Source: an uncultured Clostridium sp. (GTDB lineage: Bacteria > Bacillota > Clostridia > Lachnospirales > Lachnospiraceae). From it: DNA of 64,000 nucleotides. The notes under the pieces are model-generated. The model made no database searches, had not been told where the DNA came from, and saw only the letters and a program-made list of their open reading frames with translations. Numbering within the stretch: position 1 is the stretch's first letter; the number at the start of each line of letters is the position of its first letter. The stretch spans positions 35,334-99,333 of the forward strand of contig CAMMNN010000008.1 of assembly GCA_946498245.1 (NCBI GenBank). Direction: 5' to 3'. Both the position numbers and the translations under genes were made by a program. Positions 51,674-59,943 of this stretch are shown here, piece by piece.

Positions 51674-51722
51674 AGAAGCTTAAAAAATAAAGAAACTTAG
51701 AAGATAAAGAAACTTAGAAAAC
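51672..51722 (+). repeat. Three tandem 17-bp repeats before the binding-protein gene
   Basis: AAAGAAGCTTAAAAAAT, AAAGAAACTTAGAAGAT and AAAGAAACTTAGAAAAC follow one another directly in the 65-bp gap, ending just before AAAGGAGG. They are unstructured and A-rich, and could be a translational enhancer or differential-expression leader for the abundant binding protein. This is only an observation. Confidence 0.7.
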
Positions 51723-51738
51723 AAAGGAGGATTTTCAC

Positions 51739-52839
51739 ATGAGATACGCTAAATTTTTTGCCGCAGGACTCTGTATGGCCCTTCTGGCCGGCTGCAGCCC
51801 CAGCCAGAACTCCGCTGAAACCACGCCCATTTCCCAGTCTGCCCCCGAAACTACTCTCGCCGCCCAGACCACAGCTCCGGAAGAATCGGAAACTGAGGCT
51901 CAGTCCCAGGCGCCCCTGGAAACCGTAAAAATTCGGGCCGCTATACCTGAAAGCCTTTGGGGAGCTTACGCTCCGGCCATTGATGCCCATGAGCATTATT
52001 TTGCCCAAGAGGGTTTGGAGGTAGAATGGCTGAAAATCTTTTCCGGACCCACAGTCGCCGCAGGTCTTATCAGCGGTGATTTGGATATTGGCTTTACCGG
52101 CCCCGGCGGCCATACAAGCTGCGCTGCCGGATCCGTTCAGGTAGTTGCCTTTTCCCACGTGGGCAACTCCGATGCCATTCTGGTGAGAACTGATTCGGGA
52201 ATTGACAGCATTGAGGATATAGTCGGAAAAGAAATCATCACCCAGGCCGGCACTTCCGGCGAAGTCGTTTTAAACCTTGCCTGTCAAGCCAACAATATTG
52301 ATAAGGAGTCCCTCAGCATCAGTTATATGGATATGACCAACGCTGTCGCTGCCTTTATGGCCGGCCACGCAGACGTCATTGCGACTTCCGGCAAATTTGC
52401 CCGAACACTCCACGAGAAACTGGGAGATGATGTCAAAGAGCTGTGCCGTGTCGCTGACTTCCGTGACATTGCCCCTACTCTCGGTTCCTTTATTGCAACG
52501 CCGGAATACATTGAAGAGCATGAAGACATTGTCCTCCGCTTTATCCGCGCATTATACCGCTGCATTGATTATCGTTCCGAAGAGCTGGACAGTACCATTC
52601 AATACTGCGCCCAATGGCTGGAGGTAGATGCCGAGCAAATGGAAACGGAACGGGATAACGCTGTAAACTACACTGTGGAGGAAATCATTGAGGCCTGTGA
52701 CAATGGGGAGATGCTTCAAATGTATAACGCCCAGCTTGATCAATTCCTGTTAGACGGAAGCGTTACAGAAGTAAAGGCTTATCCCGAAGAATATCTGCGT
52801 ACAGATTTAATGAAAAAAGCTTACGAAACCTACCGATAG
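51739..52839 (+). CDS. Lipoprotein binding protein of TauA/SsuA (NMT1-like) class
   Basis: A 366-residue receptor. The signal peptide ends LLAGC (C19), a Thr/Glu/Gln-rich linker follows to about residue 60, then the NMT1/SsuA fold (GLISGDLDIGFTGPGGHTSC, GKEIITQAGTSGEVVLNLAC). AAAGGAGG precedes the ATG. It is the ligand receptor for the TauC/TauB-type permease and ATPase. The ligand is not identifiable; the family includes sulfonate, nitrate and pyrimidine-precursor receptors. Confidence 0.9.
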   Translation: MRYAKFFAAGLCMALLAGCSPSQNSAETTPISQSAPETTLAAQTTAPEESETEAQSQAPLETVKIRAAIPESLWGAYAPAIDAHEHYFAQEGLEVEWLKIFSGPTVAAGLISGDLDIGFTGPGGHTSCAAGSVQVVAFSHVGNSDAILVRTDSGIDSIEDIVGKEIITQAGTSGEVVLNLACQANNIDKESLSISYMDMTNAVAAFMAGHADVIATSGKFARTLHEKLGDDVKELCRVADFRDIAPTLGSFIATPEYIEEHEDIVLRFIRALYRCIDYRSEELDSTIQYCAQWLEVDAEQMETERDNAVNYTVEEIIEACDNGEMLQMYNAQLDQFLLDGSVTEVKAYPEEYLRTDLMKKAYETYR

Positions 52840-52846
52840 ACAAACC

Positions 52847-52873
52847 AAGAGCCGGCATTGTACCGGCTCTTTT
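52847..52873 (+). terminator. Intrinsic terminator of the AGE/Tau-type operon
   Basis: AAGAGCCGG pairs with CCGGCTCTT over a 7-nt loop, then TTTTACC. It overlaps the stop region of the convergent small membrane protein. Confidence 0.8.
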
Positions 52874-53158
52874 TTACCAAAACCACCTGTATTTTTCCTT
52901 CACAACAGTTTTTGTAATCTCTATTTCCGTTTCATCTAACGGCTCTTCTTTTTTCCCGGAAAACCGGTTTCTGCTGACAGAAATGCCCCATAGAAAAATT
53001 GCGCTGAGAACGCAGCCGATGTAAATCAGCCACCCAAAAAAGTCCTTTCTCAACGGTTCCAGGAAAGGAATCAGGTTTATAGCCGGAATATACAGTACGG
53101 CAATGGCGGTAAGTATCATCTTCAGAACAAAAAAGCCACTTAGTTTACGTTTCATCAT
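52874..53158 (-). CDS. Small two-TM membrane protein of unknown function
   Basis: A 94-residue protein with hydrophobic segments at about residues 9-33 and 42-60 and a charged, Lys/Glu-rich C-terminal tail of about 30 residues with a Trp-aromatic end (KYRWFW). AGGAGGG precedes the ATG pair. It lies divergent from the fluoride-controlled antiporter. No family recognised. Topology suggests an inner-membrane hairpin with a cytoplasmic tail. Confidence 0.65.
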   Translation of the reverse strand: MMKRKLSGFFVLKMILTAIAVLYIPAINLIPFLEPLRKDFFGWLIYIGCVLSAIFLWGISVSRNRFSGKKEEPLDETEIEITKTVVKEKYRWFW

Positions 53159-53231
53159 CCCTTTTCCCTCCTTTTTTCTATTATATATGATTTTTCTGCC
53201 GGACGCAATTCAAAAGCCCGTCAAATTTTTC

Positions 53232-53260
53232 TTTACAAACTACAATCATTCCTTTATAAT
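53232..53260 (+). promoter_or_regulatory. Promoter of the fluoride-riboswitch transcript
   Basis: TTTACA (53232-53237), 17 bp, TATAAT (53255-53260), placing transcription start near 53267, right at the aptamer. Confidence 0.75.
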
Positions 53261-53265
53261 AAGCA

Positions 53266-53324
53266 TGGGGAATGAAGTTCTCCCCTGGGAAACCTAAACC
53301 GCTTTTTTAGCTGATGACTTCTGC
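53266..53324 (+). promoter_or_regulatory. Fluoride (crcB-motif) riboswitch aptamer
   Basis: GGGG-AATGAAGTTC-TCCCC, then AAACCGC, a short loop, GCTGATGACTTCTG. The order GG.GA(A)UG-N-AGUUC-CC / AAACCGC / GCUGAUGACUUCU matches the fluoride aptamer, with pseudoknot pairing of GAAG with CTTC replacing the GGAG/CTCC of the best-known examples. The CC-to-AAACCGC spacer is several nt longer than usual. The downstream gene is a cation:proton antiporter, a known fluoride-riboswitch partner. It should bind fluoride and let transcription continue. Confidence 0.85.
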
Positions 53325-53358
53325 GATACTATTACCGCAGAAGGTGTCAGCTTTTTTT
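53309..53358 (+). terminator. Riboswitch-controlled intrinsic terminator
   Basis: AGCTGA-N3-CTTCTGCG pairs with CGCAGAAG-N3-TCAGCT, then seven T. Its 5' arm includes the aptamer's pseudoknot strand ATGACTTC, so aptamer folding and terminator are mutually exclusive. Confidence 0.85.
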
Positions 53359-53379
53359 ATGCACTGGAAAGGAGTCATT

Positions 53380-54591
53380 ATGCTTACCTCACTGGCTTTT
53401 ATTTTTCTGGCCGGACTGGCCATGGCCGCTGTCTGCCAAAGCTTAAAGTTGCCCCGTATTATCGGTATGCTCATTACCGGAATCCTTTTAGGGCCCTATG
53501 TCCTGAATCTTTTGGATCCCTCTATTCTGTCAATTTCTTCGGATCTGCGGCAAATGGCTTTGATTATTATTTTGCTGAAAGCCGGACTTTCTCTGAATCT
53601 GACGGATCTAAAAAAAGTAGGACGGCCAGCCGTCCTCATGTCCTGTGTCCCCGCTACCTTTGAGCTGCTTGCGTTTTTCCTCTTTGCTCCCCGTATTTTA
53701 GGCATAACCCGCCTGGAAGCCGCCGTTATGGGAGCCGTCCTGGGCGCTGTATCCCCGGCTGTGGTAATTCCCCGGATGGTTCAGATCATTGATATGAAAT
53801 ATGGAACCTCCAAAAGCATTCCCCAGCTTATTATGGCCGGCGCGTCCTGCGACGATATTTATGTAGTGGTTCTCTTTTCCACCTTCGTCAGCATGGCCCA
53901 GGGCGGTAATCCACAACTAATGGATTTTATCAACATTCCTTTATCCATTCTTTTGGGGATTTTCCTGGGGGCCGCTGCCGGCTGGCTTTTGAGCCTGTTT
54001 TTTGAAACAGCTTATGCTCGCAGGCACTGTGTCCGCAATAGCATGAAAGTCGTGATCGTTCTGGGACTTTCCTTTTTCCTCATGGCAGTGGAAACCTGGC
54101 TTGAAAATATTGTGGCCGTTTCCGGACTTCTAGCCGTGGTGGCAATGGCCTGTACCCTGAAGATCAAATGCCCGGATTTCGTTTCCAAACGGCTTTCGGA
54201 AAAGTTCGGAAAGCTTTGGATTGCTGCAGAAGTCATTCTTTTCGTCCTGGTAGGAGCCGCCGTAGATATTCGCTACACCGCCGGAGCCGGACTTCCTGCG
54301 GTTTCTATGATATTAATCGCGCTGTGTTTCCGGGGAATGGGCGTACTTCTCTGCCTTTTAGGAACCCAGCTCAACTGGAAGGAACGGCTTTTCTGCGTTA
54401 TCGCCTATCTTCCCAAAGCTACCGTTCAGGCGGCCATTGGTTCCGTTCCCCTGTCTATGGGCCTTCCCTGCGGTCAAATCGTTCTGTCTGTGGCTGTTCT
54501 GGGAATCCTTATTACCGCTCCGTTGGGAGCCTTAGGCATTGATCTGTCGTTTCCCAGGTTTCTGGTTCGCCAGGAGGATTTTCCGAAGTAG
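53380..54591 (+). CDS. Cation:proton antiporter (Na+/H+ exchanger family)
   Basis: A 403-residue integral membrane protein with about 12 hydrophobic segments. The N-terminal LAFIFLAGLAMAAVCQSLKL helix, PRIIGMLITGILLGP and GASCDDIYVVVL, with acidic residues in the membrane, match the CPA/NhaP-type family. The start at 53380 follows AAAGGAG and follows the riboswitch terminator by about 20 nt. Under fluoride control it may export protons or cations to offset fluoride import and acid stress, or export fluoride indirectly; that is inference. Confidence 0.9.
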   Translation: MLTSLAFIFLAGLAMAAVCQSLKLPRIIGMLITGILLGPYVLNLLDPSILSISSDLRQMALIIILLKAGLSLNLTDLKKVGRPAVLMSCVPATFELLAFFLFAPRILGITRLEAAVMGAVLGAVSPAVVIPRMVQIIDMKYGTSKSIPQLIMAGASCDDIYVVVLFSTFVSMAQGGNPQLMDFINIPLSILLGIFLGAAAGWLLSLFFETAYARRHCVRNSMKVVIVLGLSFFLMAVETWLENIVAVSGLLAVVAMACTLKIKCPDFVSKRLSEKFGKLWIAAEVILFVLVGAAVDIRYTAGAGLPAVSMILIALCFRGMGVLLCLLGTQLNWKERLFCVIAYLPKATVQAAIGSVPLSMGLPCGQIVLSVAVLGILITAPLGALGIDLSFPRFLVRQEDFPK

Positions 54592-54629
54592 TCCGACGAA
54601 TGTGCCATTGCAGACCTTCTATTTACACA

Positions 54630-54675
54630 AAAGCCCCAAGCCCAAGCAATATTGCTTTCCCCGGCCTGGGGCTTT
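54630..54675. terminator. Bidirectional intrinsic terminator
   Basis: AAAGCCCCA-GCC pairs with GGC-TGGGGCTTT, with T runs on both strands. It separates the convergent antiporter and leuA genes. Confidence 0.78.
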
Positions 54676-54692
54676 ATTGGTTTTAATGGTTT

Positions 54693-56360
54693 TTAGTAAA
54701 ACAGGCGGTTTACTGCGCTGAATATACCGCGGATGGAAGCTCTCGTAATATTGGAGCTGATGCCAACGCCGTAGGTGGCTTTTCCTGTGCTCAAATCAAC
54801 TAAGTGGATGTAAGAAGCAGCCTGAGCGCCGGAACCGATGGACAATGCGTGTTCGCTGTAGTCCATAACCCGGATCTGGATTCCCAACGCCTCTTCCAAT
54901 CCTCTCTGAACCGCATCAACAGGTCCGTTTCCAACGCCTTCAAAGGTCTTCTCAATTCCATGATCCGTAAACGTCACTTTTGCCAGAGTTGCAAACTCTC
55001 CGTTTCCGGTATCCGCGTCGCTGATACGGCATTTGCGGAAGTGCATAGGTTCTTTTCTTTCCAGATAGTTTTTCCGAAATTCTTCCATAATCTGTTCCGG
55101 AGCCACTTCTCCCTGCTTCTCGGAAATCTGCTGGATAATATCGGCAAATTCCTTGTGCATTCCTTTGGGAAGCTTAAATCCGTAGAAGGTGTCCATAATA
55201 AAGGCTACGCCGCCTTTTCCGGACTGGCTGTTGATCCGGACAATGGGCTCGTACTTCCGCCCAATATCGGAAGGATCGATAGGCAGGTAGGGAACTTCCC
55301 AATACTGTCCGTTTCTTTCCTTGAGTGCCTGCATTCCTTTGTTGATGGCGTCCTGATGGGAGCCGGAGAATGCGGTAAATACCAGCTTGCCCGCGTAGGG
55401 GTGGCGTGGGTGAATGTCCATCTTTGTGCAGCGCTCGTAAACGTCGATGACTTCATTTACATTCTCAATGGCTAACTCCGGGTTGATTCCCTGAGAGAAC
55501 ATATTGTAAGCCAGGTTCATAATGTCCACATTGCCGGTACGCTCTCCGTTGCCGAAGAGGGTTCCCTCTACTCTCTCTGCTCCTGCCAGAAGGGCCAGCT
55601 CTGTGGCGGCAATGCCCGTTCCCCTGTCATTGTGGGGGTGTACGCTTAAAATAATGCTTTCGCGGTTTTTAAAGTGGGTATTCATCCATTCAATCTGATC
55701 CGCGTAAACATTGGGAGTATTCATCTCCACTGTAGCCGGCAGATTGATAATCAGCTTTTTATCCTTCGTAGCTCCCCAGGTTTCCTGAACCGCCGTACAG
55801 ATGTCCAAAGCGAAATCCAGCTCTGTTCCTGTAAAGCTCTCAGGAGAATATTCCAGAGAAATTTCACCGGGGAAATCAGCCGCGTATTTCTGTACCAGCT
55901 TTGTGCCGATTACGGCAATTTCCTTGATCTCCTCCCGGTCTTTGTGGAAAACCACGTCTCTCTGAAGGGTAGAGGTGGAATTGTAAATATGTACAATGGC
56001 TTTCTTTACTCCCTGAAGGGATTCAAAGGTCCGTTTTATTAAATGTTCCCTGCACTGAACCAATACCTGGATTACCACGTCGTCCGGAATCAGCTTTCTT
56101 TCTACCAACTGTCTGAGGAAATCGTACTCAATCTGGGAAGCCGCCGGAAATCCTACTTCAATTTCCTTAAAGCCCAGCTTCAAAAGAAGATTAAACATTT
56201 CAATCTTCTCTTCTACCACCATGGGCTCAACCAGTGCCTGGTTACCGTCCCTCAAATCAACGCTGCACCACACAGGCGCTTTTTCAATTTCCTTATCCGG
56301 CCAGGTTCTCTCCGGAAAATTCACTACAGGTACTCTCTTATATCTCTGATAATTCAACAT
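54693..56360 (-). CDS. leuA: 2-Isopropylmalate synthase
   Basis: A 555-residue enzyme that condenses acetyl-CoA with 2-oxoisovalerate, the first committed step of leucine synthesis. The HMGL-like catalytic domain has WCSVDLRDGNQALVEPM with the metal-binding Asp, and SVHPHNDRGTGIAAT with HxH ligands. A C-terminal regulatory LeuA domain begins around residue 430. The longer type with N-terminal RVPVVNFPERTW is the LeuA2/actinobacterial-like form found in many clostridia. The start at 56360 follows GGAGG. A separate leader small ORF lies upstream. Confidence 0.93.
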   Translation of the reverse strand: MLNYQRYKRVPVVNFPERTWPDKEIEKAPVWCSVDLRDGNQALVEPMVVEEKIEMFNLLLKLGFKEIEVGFPAASQIEYDFLRQLVERKLIPDDVVIQVLVQCREHLIKRTFESLQGVKKAIVHIYNSTSTLQRDVVFHKDREEIKEIAVIGTKLVQKYAADFPGEISLEYSPESFTGTELDFALDICTAVQETWGATKDKKLIINLPATVEMNTPNVYADQIEWMNTHFKNRESIILSVHPHNDRGTGIAATELALLAGAERVEGTLFGNGERTGNVDIMNLAYNMFSQGINPELAIENVNEVIDVYERCTKMDIHPRHPYAGKLVFTAFSGSHQDAINKGMQALKERNGQYWEVPYLPIDPSDIGRKYEPIVRINSQSGKGGVAFIMDTFYGFKLPKGMHKEFADIIQQISEKQGEVAPEQIMEEFRKNYLERKEPMHFRKCRISDADTGNGEFATLAKVTFTDHGIEKTFEGVGNGPVDAVQRGLEEALGIQIRVMDYSEHALSIGSGAQAASYIHLVDLSTGKATYGVGISSNITRASIRGIFSAVNRLFY

Positions 56361-56414
56361 GATTTCTTCCTCCATTTTCATTTTTCTGATTGTTTTTCCT
56401 ATACAGCTTTCCTA

Positions 56415-56498
56415 TCAGCCCTGGAGTCGGTAAATCACGCCGTATCTCTGTACAATAAACAGAGTGGATTTTACAGGTCTAACCCCATCTTTCATCAT
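56415..56498 (-). CDS. Putative 27-codon leader ORF upstream of leuA
   Basis: On the minus strand, in the roughly 160-nt leuA leader, ATG ATG begins a 27-codon frame (MMKDGVRPVKSTLFIV...) ending TGA 54 nt before leuA. AAAGGA lies a few nt before the first ATG. It has only two leucines and no leucine run, so it is not a classic attenuation peptide. It may be a regulatory small ORF or spurious. A CTCTGT/ACAGAG hairpin lies inside it. Confidence 0.4.
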   Translation of the reverse strand: MMKDGVRPVKSTLFIVQRYGVIYRLQG

Positions 56499-56527
56499 TC
56501 CTTTGCTTAAAATTAGTGTTAGAAACC

Positions 56528-56556
56528 ATTATATCACAACTGTTTTTGTATGGCAA
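56528..56556 (-). promoter_or_regulatory. Promoter of leuA
   Basis: On the minus strand TTGCCA (56556-56551), 17 bp, TATAAT (56533-56528). The leader before leuA is about 160 nt. I found no T-box antiterminator sequence in it. Confidence 0.7.
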
Positions 56557-56568
56557 TTACTTAATTTT

Positions 56569-57921
56569 TTAAATGAAATGGCCTCTTTCTCCCATAACCG
56601 CTATAACCTGATCCACATATTTCTCACAGGTTTCTGTATCGGGAGCCTCTACCATAACCCGGACTACAGGTTCCGTACCGCTTTGGCGCAGCAGAATCCG
56701 GCCCGTGTCTCCCAAAGCTGCAGCTACTTTTTCTACCTCTGCTTTTACAGCCGGATCGTCCTGAGCCTCTTTTTTATCCTTTACCCGGACGTTTTTCAGT
56801 ACCTGGGGATATATCTCCACTTCCGCAGCCAGTTTATCCAAAGGCTGCTTCTTTTCCAATATGACTTCCATTACCTTCAGGGAGGTTAAGATCCCATCTC
56901 CTGTCGTGGCGTTTTTGCTGAAGATAATATGACCGGACTGCTCTCCGCCCAGGCAATGGCCATTGGCTGCCATATTTTCGTAAACATATTTGTCGCCTAC
57001 AGCCGTCTTTTCGTAACTAATGCCCTCCCGCTCCAGAGCTTTGTACAGGCCGAAATTGGACATAATCGTTGTAACGACAGTATTATTTACCAGGGTTCCC
57101 TGCTCCTTCATGTATTTTCCGCAGATATACATAATTTTGTCCCCGTCTACCACTTCGCCATTCTTGTCAACGGCCAGACAGCGATCTGCGTCGCCATCGT
57201 AAGCAAAGCCTACGTCGCAGCCTTCTCTCTTAACAAATTCCTGAAGATTGCCGATATGGGTGGAACCGCAGTTTGTGTTAATGTTGGTTCCGTTGGGATT
57301 GTTGGCGATCACATGGGTTTCCGCCCCCAGTGCGTCAAAAACATTTTTGGCAATGGCGGAAGCGCTGCCATTAGAACAGTCCAGAGCCACTTTCATATTT
57401 TTAAAAGACCGGGTGGCAATGGAGATTAAATATCCGATATAGCGGTTTCTTCCGGCGGCAAAGTCTACGGTGCGGCCAATCTCCTCTCTTGTGGCAAGGG
57501 GGATTTCTTCTGTCTCGCCGTCCAGGTACTTCTCAATTTCTGTGATAACGCTTTCTTCCAGCTTTTCTCCCTTTTCGTTAATCACCTTAATTCCATTGTC
57601 ATAAAAAGGATTGTGGCTGGCGGAAATCATGATACCGCAGTCAAACTCTTCTGTCCGGACCACATAGGAAACGCTGGGGGTCGTCGTTACATGAAGGAGG
57701 TACACGTCGGCTCCGGAAGCCGTAAGGCCTGCAACCAGGGAATATTCAAACATATAGCTGCTGCGTCTGGTATCCTTTCCGATGACCACTCTGGTACGCT
57801 CTTGGAGATTCCTCTGTCCGTAATACCAGCCTAAAAATCTGCCTACCTTATAGGCGTGTTCCACTGTCAAATCTACATTGGCTTCACCCCGGAAACCGTC
57901 TGTGCCAAAATACTTTCCCAT
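56569..57921 (-). CDS. glmM: Phosphoglucosamine mutase
   Basis: A 450-residue enzyme that converts glucosamine 6-phosphate to the 1-phosphate for peptidoglycan. The phosphoserine loop ISASHNP (S102), the metal loop FAYDGDADRC, the sugar-binding GGEQSGHIIF and the C-terminal phosphate site RQSGTEPVVRV are present. MGKYFGTDGFRG is the standard start. It lies 23 bp after rfbD, so it may be co-transcribed with the dTDP-rhamnose genes; leuA downstream has its own promoter. Confidence 0.95.
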   Translation of the reverse strand: MGKYFGTDGFRGEANVDLTVEHAYKVGRFLGWYYGQRNLQERTRVVIGKDTRRSSYMFEYSLVAGLTASGADVYLLHVTTTPSVSYVVRTEEFDCGIMISASHNPFYDNGIKVINEKGEKLEESVITEIEKYLDGETEEIPLATREEIGRTVDFAAGRNRYIGYLISIATRSFKNMKVALDCSNGSASAIAKNVFDALGAETHVIANNPNGTNINTNCGSTHIGNLQEFVKREGCDVGFAYDGDADRCLAVDKNGEVVDGDKIMYICGKYMKEQGTLVNNTVVTTIMSNFGLYKALEREGISYEKTAVGDKYVYENMAANGHCLGGEQSGHIIFSKNATTGDGILTSLKVMEVILEKKQPLDKLAAEVEIYPQVLKNVRVKDKKEAQDDPAVKAEVEKVAAALGDTGRILLRQSGTEPVVRVMVEAPDTETCEKYVDQVIAVMGERGHFI

Positions 57922-57944
57922 TTTCTATATCCTCCTGTTTTCTA

Positions 57945-58793
57945 TTATTCGCCTATTTCTTTGAGATAGCGCCCCAAAGCGTCCTGCCACGGCGGAAGGA
58001 GTTCAAACCCGTTCTCCGTCAGCTTCTTCTTATCCATCCGGCTGTTTTTAGGCCGCTTCGCCTTTGCCGGGAACTGGCTGGAATCCACCGGGGTTACCTT
58101 TACGTCCTTCATTCCCGCCTGACGGAAAATCTCACAGGCAAAGTCATACCAACTGCACAGCCCTTCATTGGTAGCGTGGTAGCGGCCGTATTTTTCCGTC
58201 TGAATCATGTCTGCCAGCAGACGGGCCAAATCATAGGTATAGGTTGGCGATCCGATTTGATCGTCTACAACGCTGACCGCCCCCTTCTCTCTTCCCAGGC
58301 GAAGCATGGTCTGAATGAAATTTTTTCCATTGAGGCCGAAAACCCAGGCAATCCGGACAATAAAAAATTTCTCAACCAGCTTTTCCACGTAAAGCTCCCC
58401 TTCGTACTTAGTAAGGCCATAAATATTCAGAGGGGCCCTGTGATCGTCAGGCTCCCAGGGGCGGGTTCCCTCTCCGTCAAAGACGTAATCCGTACTGATG
58501 TACATCATTTTGATATTCAGCTCCCGGCACACCTCAGCCACATTCTTTGTACCCTCGCCGTTAATCTTCCGGCAAAGCTCCACGTTCTCCTCTGCCGCAT
58601 CTACTGCAGTATATGCAGCGCAATGGATCACGGCATCTGCATGGGACTCACAAATCACTTTATGGCAGGCCTTCGCATCGGTAATGTCCATTTCCGCCAC
58701 GTCCACTCCCACATGATCGATCCCTCTCTTTTCCAGCTCGTTCATGAGATCGTGGCCCAACTGGCCTCCTGCTCCGGTAATTAAAACTTTCAT
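57945..58793 (-). CDS. rfbD: dTDP-4-dehydrorhamnose reductase
   Basis: A 282-residue SDR enzyme that makes dTDP-L-rhamnose. The NAD motif ITGAGGQLGHDL, YISTDYVFDGEGTRPWEP and the catalytic YGLTKYEGE (YxxxK) are visible. The C-terminal PVDSSQFPAKAKRPKNSRMDK matches RfbD. It lies 105 bp after rfbB, across a hairpin-forming gap. It uses the product of an RfbC epimerase that is not encoded nearby. Confidence 0.94.
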   Translation of the reverse strand: MKVLITGAGGQLGHDLMNELEKRGIDHVGVDVAEMDITDAKACHKVICESHADAVIHCAAYTAVDAAEENVELCRKINGEGTKNVAEVCRELNIKMMYISTDYVFDGEGTRPWEPDDHRAPLNIYGLTKYEGELYVEKLVEKFFIVRIAWVFGLNGKNFIQTMLRLGREKGAVSVVDDQIGSPTYTYDLARLLADMIQTEKYGRYHATNEGLCSWYDFACEIFRQAGMKDVKVTPVDSSQFPAKAKRPKNSRMDKKKLTENGFELLPPWQDALGRYLKEIGE

Positions 58794-58817
58794 ATACTTG
58801 ATTCCTCCTTACACAAA

Positions 58818-58888
58818 GGGCCTGAAAACCCGCAGACCGTCTGCCGGGGCCAATGCCCTGCGGCTTTTTCTGCTGTTTTCAGGCGCCC
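58818..58888 (-). other. Long two-tier hairpin between rfbB and rfbD
   Basis: GGGCCTGAAAAC (58818-58829) pairs with GTTTTCAGGCGCCC (58875-58888) with one bulge, and inside it CCGCAG (58830-58835) pairs with CTGCGG (58858-58863). It occupies most of the 105-bp intergenic region directly upstream of the rfbD ribosome binding site. It may be an mRNA processing/stability element or a small attenuator, without a strong U tract. Confidence 0.5.
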
Positions 58889-58898
58889 CGTCGCGCAG

Positions 58899-59930
58899 TT
58901 ATTTATTTTCCAGACGTTCTCCGTACATCTTCTCAAAATACTGGCTGTACTCTCCGCTGATAATGTGTTTCCACCAGTCCTGATTGTCCAGATACCACTC
59001 AATGGTCTGCTGGATTCCTGTATCAAAGTTATACTTCGGCTCCCAGCCCAGCTCTGTTTCCAGCTTTGTAGGGTCAATAGCGTACCTTCTGTCGTGACCC
59101 AGACGATCTGCTACAAAGCGGATCAGGCTCTCCGGCTTATTTAACGCCTTTAAGATGGTCTTTACCACTTCCAGATTGGTTCTCTCATTGTGGCCGCCTA
59201 CGTTGTAAACCTCTCCGTCCTTCCCTTTATGGAGAATCAAATCAATGGCTTCGCAGTGATCAGACACATGGAGCCAGTCTCTTACATTGTCGCCCTTTCC
59301 GTACACCGGCAGTTCCTCGTCCGCCAATGCCCGACTGATGATTAAGGGAATCAGCTTTTCCGGGAAATGGTAAGGGCCGTAATTGTTGGAACACCGGGAT
59401 ATGGTTACCGGAAGCCCAAAGGTCCTGTGGTACGCCAGCACAAAGAGATCCGCGCTGGCTTTGGAAGAGGAATAGGGGCTGGAAGTGTGCAGCGGCGTTT
59501 CCTCCGTAAAGAATAAATCTGGGCGGTCTAAGGGCAGATCCCCGTATACCTCATCCGTCGATACCTGATGAAATCTCTTGATTCCAAACTCCTTGCAGGC
59601 GTCCAGCAGGGTCGTGGTTCCCATTACATTGGTCCGCACAAAGATCTCCGGATCCGTAATGGAACGATCCACATGGCTCTCTGCTGCAAAGTTTACTACC
59701 ATGTCCGGCTTCTCTTTCTCAAAAAGGTCAAAAATAAAGGTTCTGTCTGCAATATCCCCTCTTACAAACTTGTAATTGGGCTTGTTCTCTACGGGCTTTA
59801 AGGTTTCCAGGTTTCCCGCATAGGTCAGGAGATCCAGGTTGATAATCTCATAGTCCGGATATTTATTTACCATATGATGCACAAAATTTCCGCCAATAAA
59901 TCCGGCTCCGCCTGTCACAATAATCTTCAT
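58899..59930 (-). CDS. rfbB: dTDP-glucose 4,6-dehydratase
   Basis: A 343-residue extended SDR. GGAGFIGGNFVHHM binds NAD, STDEVYGD carries the catalytic DE pair, and SSPYSSSKASADLF carries YxxxK. It converts dTDP-glucose to the 4-keto-6-deoxy sugar. It lies 13 bp after rfbA. The order rfbA-rfbB-rfbD is one operon from a promoter upstream of rfbA. Confidence 0.96.
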   Translation of the reverse strand: MKIIVTGGAGFIGGNFVHHMVNKYPDYEIINLDLLTYAGNLETLKPVENKPNYKFVRGDIADRTFIFDLFEKEKPDMVVNFAAESHVDRSITDPEIFVRTNVMGTTTLLDACKEFGIKRFHQVSTDEVYGDLPLDRPDLFFTEETPLHTSSPYSSSKASADLFVLAYHRTFGLPVTISRCSNNYGPYHFPEKLIPLIISRALADEELPVYGKGDNVRDWLHVSDHCEAIDLILHKGKDGEVYNVGGHNERTNLEVVKTILKALNKPESLIRFVADRLGHDRRYAIDPTKLETELGWEPKYNFDTGIQQTIEWYLDNQDWWKHIISGEYSQYFEKMYGERLENK

Positions 59931-59943
59931 AGCGTCCTCCGTT

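Noticed and set aside
54804..55475. A 223-codon plus-strand frame opposite leuA
   Set aside because: leuA is intact with all catalytic motifs; the antisense frame has no start signal or family.
56361..56568. A T-box riboswitch in the leuA leader
   Set aside because: No AGGGTGGNACCGCG-like antiterminator bulge or specifier loop was found on the minus strand.
58790..59077. A minus-strand frame covering the rfbB-rfbD gap, considered as a possible short rfbC
   Set aside because: It is out of frame with RfbC motifs (no HxR or cupin signature) and mostly overlaps rfbB; it is a shadow of the hairpin region.
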